The position numbers and the translations under genes are program-made. A stretch of DNA of 64,000 nucleotides, taken from positions 1 through 64,000 of the forward strand of contig QFPJ01000001.1 of the NCBI GenBank assembly GCA_003241685.1. The letters run 5' to 3'. Shown here in pieces: positions 63,001 through 64,000 of this stretch. The stretch is from Sphingopyxis macrogoltabida (GTDB lineage Bacteria; Pseudomonadota; Alphaproteobacteria; Sphingomonadales; Sphingomonadaceae). The notes beneath the pieces were generated by a model. It did no database searches. It was not told the DNA's origin and worked only from the letters and a program-made list of their open reading frames with translations. The first letter of the stretch is position 1; every line of letters begins with the position of its first letter.

Positions 63001-64000
63001 ATGCGCCGTTCGACTGCCGCCTTGCTCTGGGGTTCCGCCGCGCTGCTGGCCGGGCCGCCCTCCGCCGCCGACGCCCAGACAAGCGCCCCCGCCAAGGTGA
63101 CGATCCAGCGCGACGGCTTCGGCGTGCCGCATGTCGAGGCGGCGACGTCGGACGCGGTGATGTTCGGCGCGGGCTATGCGATCGCGCACGACCGGCTCGC
63201 CGCGATGGAACTGGCGCGGCACAATACGCAGGGCCGCCGTGCCGAACTGATGGGTGCATCGGCGGTGGAGGGCGACAAGGTCATGCGCGGGCGCAGGCTG
63301 TCCGATGCGCAGTTGATGCGCCGTTACCGCGCCCTCGCGCCCGAACATCAAAAGATGCTGCAGGGCATGGTAGACGGGATCAATGCACGCATCGACGAGG
63401 TGAATGCCGATCCCGGCCGCCTGACCCCGCTCGAATTCATCCGCTGGGGGATCAAGCCGACCCGCTGGAGCCTGACCGACTATCTGGCGCTGATTACCGC
63501 GGCGCCGCTGGGCCGCGACACCTATGAAATCCGCAACCTGGAATTTCTGAAGGATATGACGGCGCGCTACGGCGCTGAAAAGGCGTGGCAGATCTTCAAC
63601 GACGTGGTGCCGATTTCGGACCCGGATTCGCCGACGACGATCCCCGCCGGCGACGACCGCGCGCCTGCCAGGCCGATCCCCGCACCCGTCCTGTCGCCCG
63701 TTCAACGACCCGGCGGCGACGCCGCATCGGCCGCCGCGCAGGCGGTGCCCGCCGAACCCGCGAAGGGGGCGAGCCGCTGTCTCGTCCTTGGGCCCGAACG
63801 GACCGCCAACGGCAAGGTACTGATGCTGGAGGCGACCGCCGACGGCCCCGAAATCCATCTGCGCGGCGGCGGCTTCGACAGCGCGGGCTTCGGTTCGACC
63901 GGCTGGGGCGTTCCGACGATGGGACGCGGCGCCCAGCACGGCTGGCTGCTCGTATCGGGCAGCAGCGAGGCGAGCACGGTGTTCGCCGAAAAACTGAACC
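63001..64000 (+). CDS. Penicillin-acylase-family (Ntn) amidase, partial at the window end
   Basis: An open frame of 333 codons that reaches the window edge without a stop. It begins with a signal peptide (RRSTAALLWGSAALLAGPPSADAQ) and continues with GAGYAIAHDRLAAMEL, the alpha-subunit hallmark. The autoprocessing nucleophile is probably Ser258 in KGASRCLVLGPERTANGK, aligned with the Ser at the start of the beta subunit; this is a family-based inference. GGGGAG is nine bases upstream of the ATG. It is the fourth gene of an amide uptake and hydrolysis set. The missing C-terminal part must contain most of the beta chain. Confidence 0.85.
   Translation, partial: MRRSTAALLWGSAALLAGPPSAADAQTSAPAKVTIQRDGFGVPHVEAATSDAVMFGAGYAIAHDRLAAMELARHNTQGRRAELMGASAVEGDKVMRGRRLSDAQLMRRYRALAPEHQKMLQGMVDGINARIDEVNADPGRLTPLEFIRWGIKPTRWSLTDYLALITAAPLGRDTYEIRNLEFLKDMTARYGAEKAWQIFNDVVPISDPDSPTTIPAGDDRAPARPIPAPVLSPVQRPGGDAASAAAQAVPAEPAKGASRCLVLGPERTANGKVLMLEATADGPEIHLRGGGFDSAGFGSTGWGVPTMGRGAQHGWLLVSGSSEASTVFAEKLN

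Overview
The window is visibly GC-rich alphaproteobacterial DNA. Four large TonB-dependent receptors, Tat-exported oxidoreductase-type enzymes, many regulator and catabolic-gene pairs and the codon bias all suggest a sphingomonad (Sphingobium, Novosphingobium or Sphingopyxis-like). This assignment is inferred from gene content, not from a marker gene. No tRNA, rRNA, insertion sequence, phage gene or CRISPR array was seen. About 55 protein genes fill almost the whole window; the right-most one, a penicillin-acylase-family gene, runs off the end.

Layout. 1-12.9 kb: three TetR genes, an FAD aromatic monooxygenase divergent from a vicinal-oxygen-chelate (VOC) protein, then a TonB receptor and an amidohydrolase; also a flavin reductase divergent from a GST and a fourth TetR, an MpaB-type oxygenase with its own TetR regulator (one of the three), and an IclR gene. 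13-19 kb: a five-gene plus-strand CoA operon (SDR, MaoC hydratase, HMG-CoA-synthase-like/DUF35 fusion, SCP2-type thiolase, acyl-CoA ligase) closed by a strong bidirectional terminator. 19-26 kb: a second VOC protein, an MFS carrier, a SnoaL-like protein, an acyl-CoA-dehydrogenase-fold flavin monooxygenase, and a ligase plus ThDP-enzyme pair. 26.4-30.6 kb: a Tat-exported amidohydrolase, a HisD-like dehydrogenase, an SDR and a metallo-beta-lactamase-fold protein. 30.6-38.7 kb: a six-gene minus-strand operon (TonB receptor, sulfatase, MFS, SnoaL-like, aldehyde dehydrogenase, class II aldolase). 39-48.8 kb: a second FAD monooxygenase with a third VOC protein, an aldehyde dehydrogenase, an FAH-family hydrolase, an FCD-type GntR regulator, a Tat-exported class II aldolase and another TonB receptor. 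48.8-52 kb: Lrp, aromatic aminotransferase and fumarylacetoacetase (tyrosine-type catabolism). 52-56.8 kb: AraC, haloacetate-dehalogenase-like hydrolase and LeuD/LeuC-type hydratase, with a divergent LysR. 56.9 kb to the end: TonB receptor, AbgT carrier, M20 amidohydrolase and penicillin-acylase-family enzyme, which looks like an amide or N-acyl-amino-acid uptake and hydrolysis module.

How it fits together. Most of the window looks like an island for taking up and breaking down an aromatic or polycyclic substrate: TonB uptake, possible desulfation, flavin-dependent hydroxylation, VOC-type ring cleavage, amidohydrolase C-C hydrolysis or decarboxylation, FAH and class II aldolase steps, aldehyde oxidation, then CoA activation and beta-oxidation-like steps. 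Nearly every enzyme class occurs twice (monooxygenase, VOC, amidohydrolase, FAH-fold, aldolase, ALDH, SnoaL, MFS, acyl-CoA ligase), so two parallel or sequential modules are likely. The substrate cannot be read from the sequence.

The strongest non-coding signals are two families of palindromic operators. ATTGCATGCAAT occurs perfectly three times, with near copies at further promoters between 26 and 46.4 kb, and probably marks the regulon of the local GntR regulator. TGACATT-N4-AATGTCA occurs at 8.45, 19.7, 26.3 and 46.4 kb, with a weaker copy at 21.6 kb. One intergenic region (46.2-46.55 kb) carries both.
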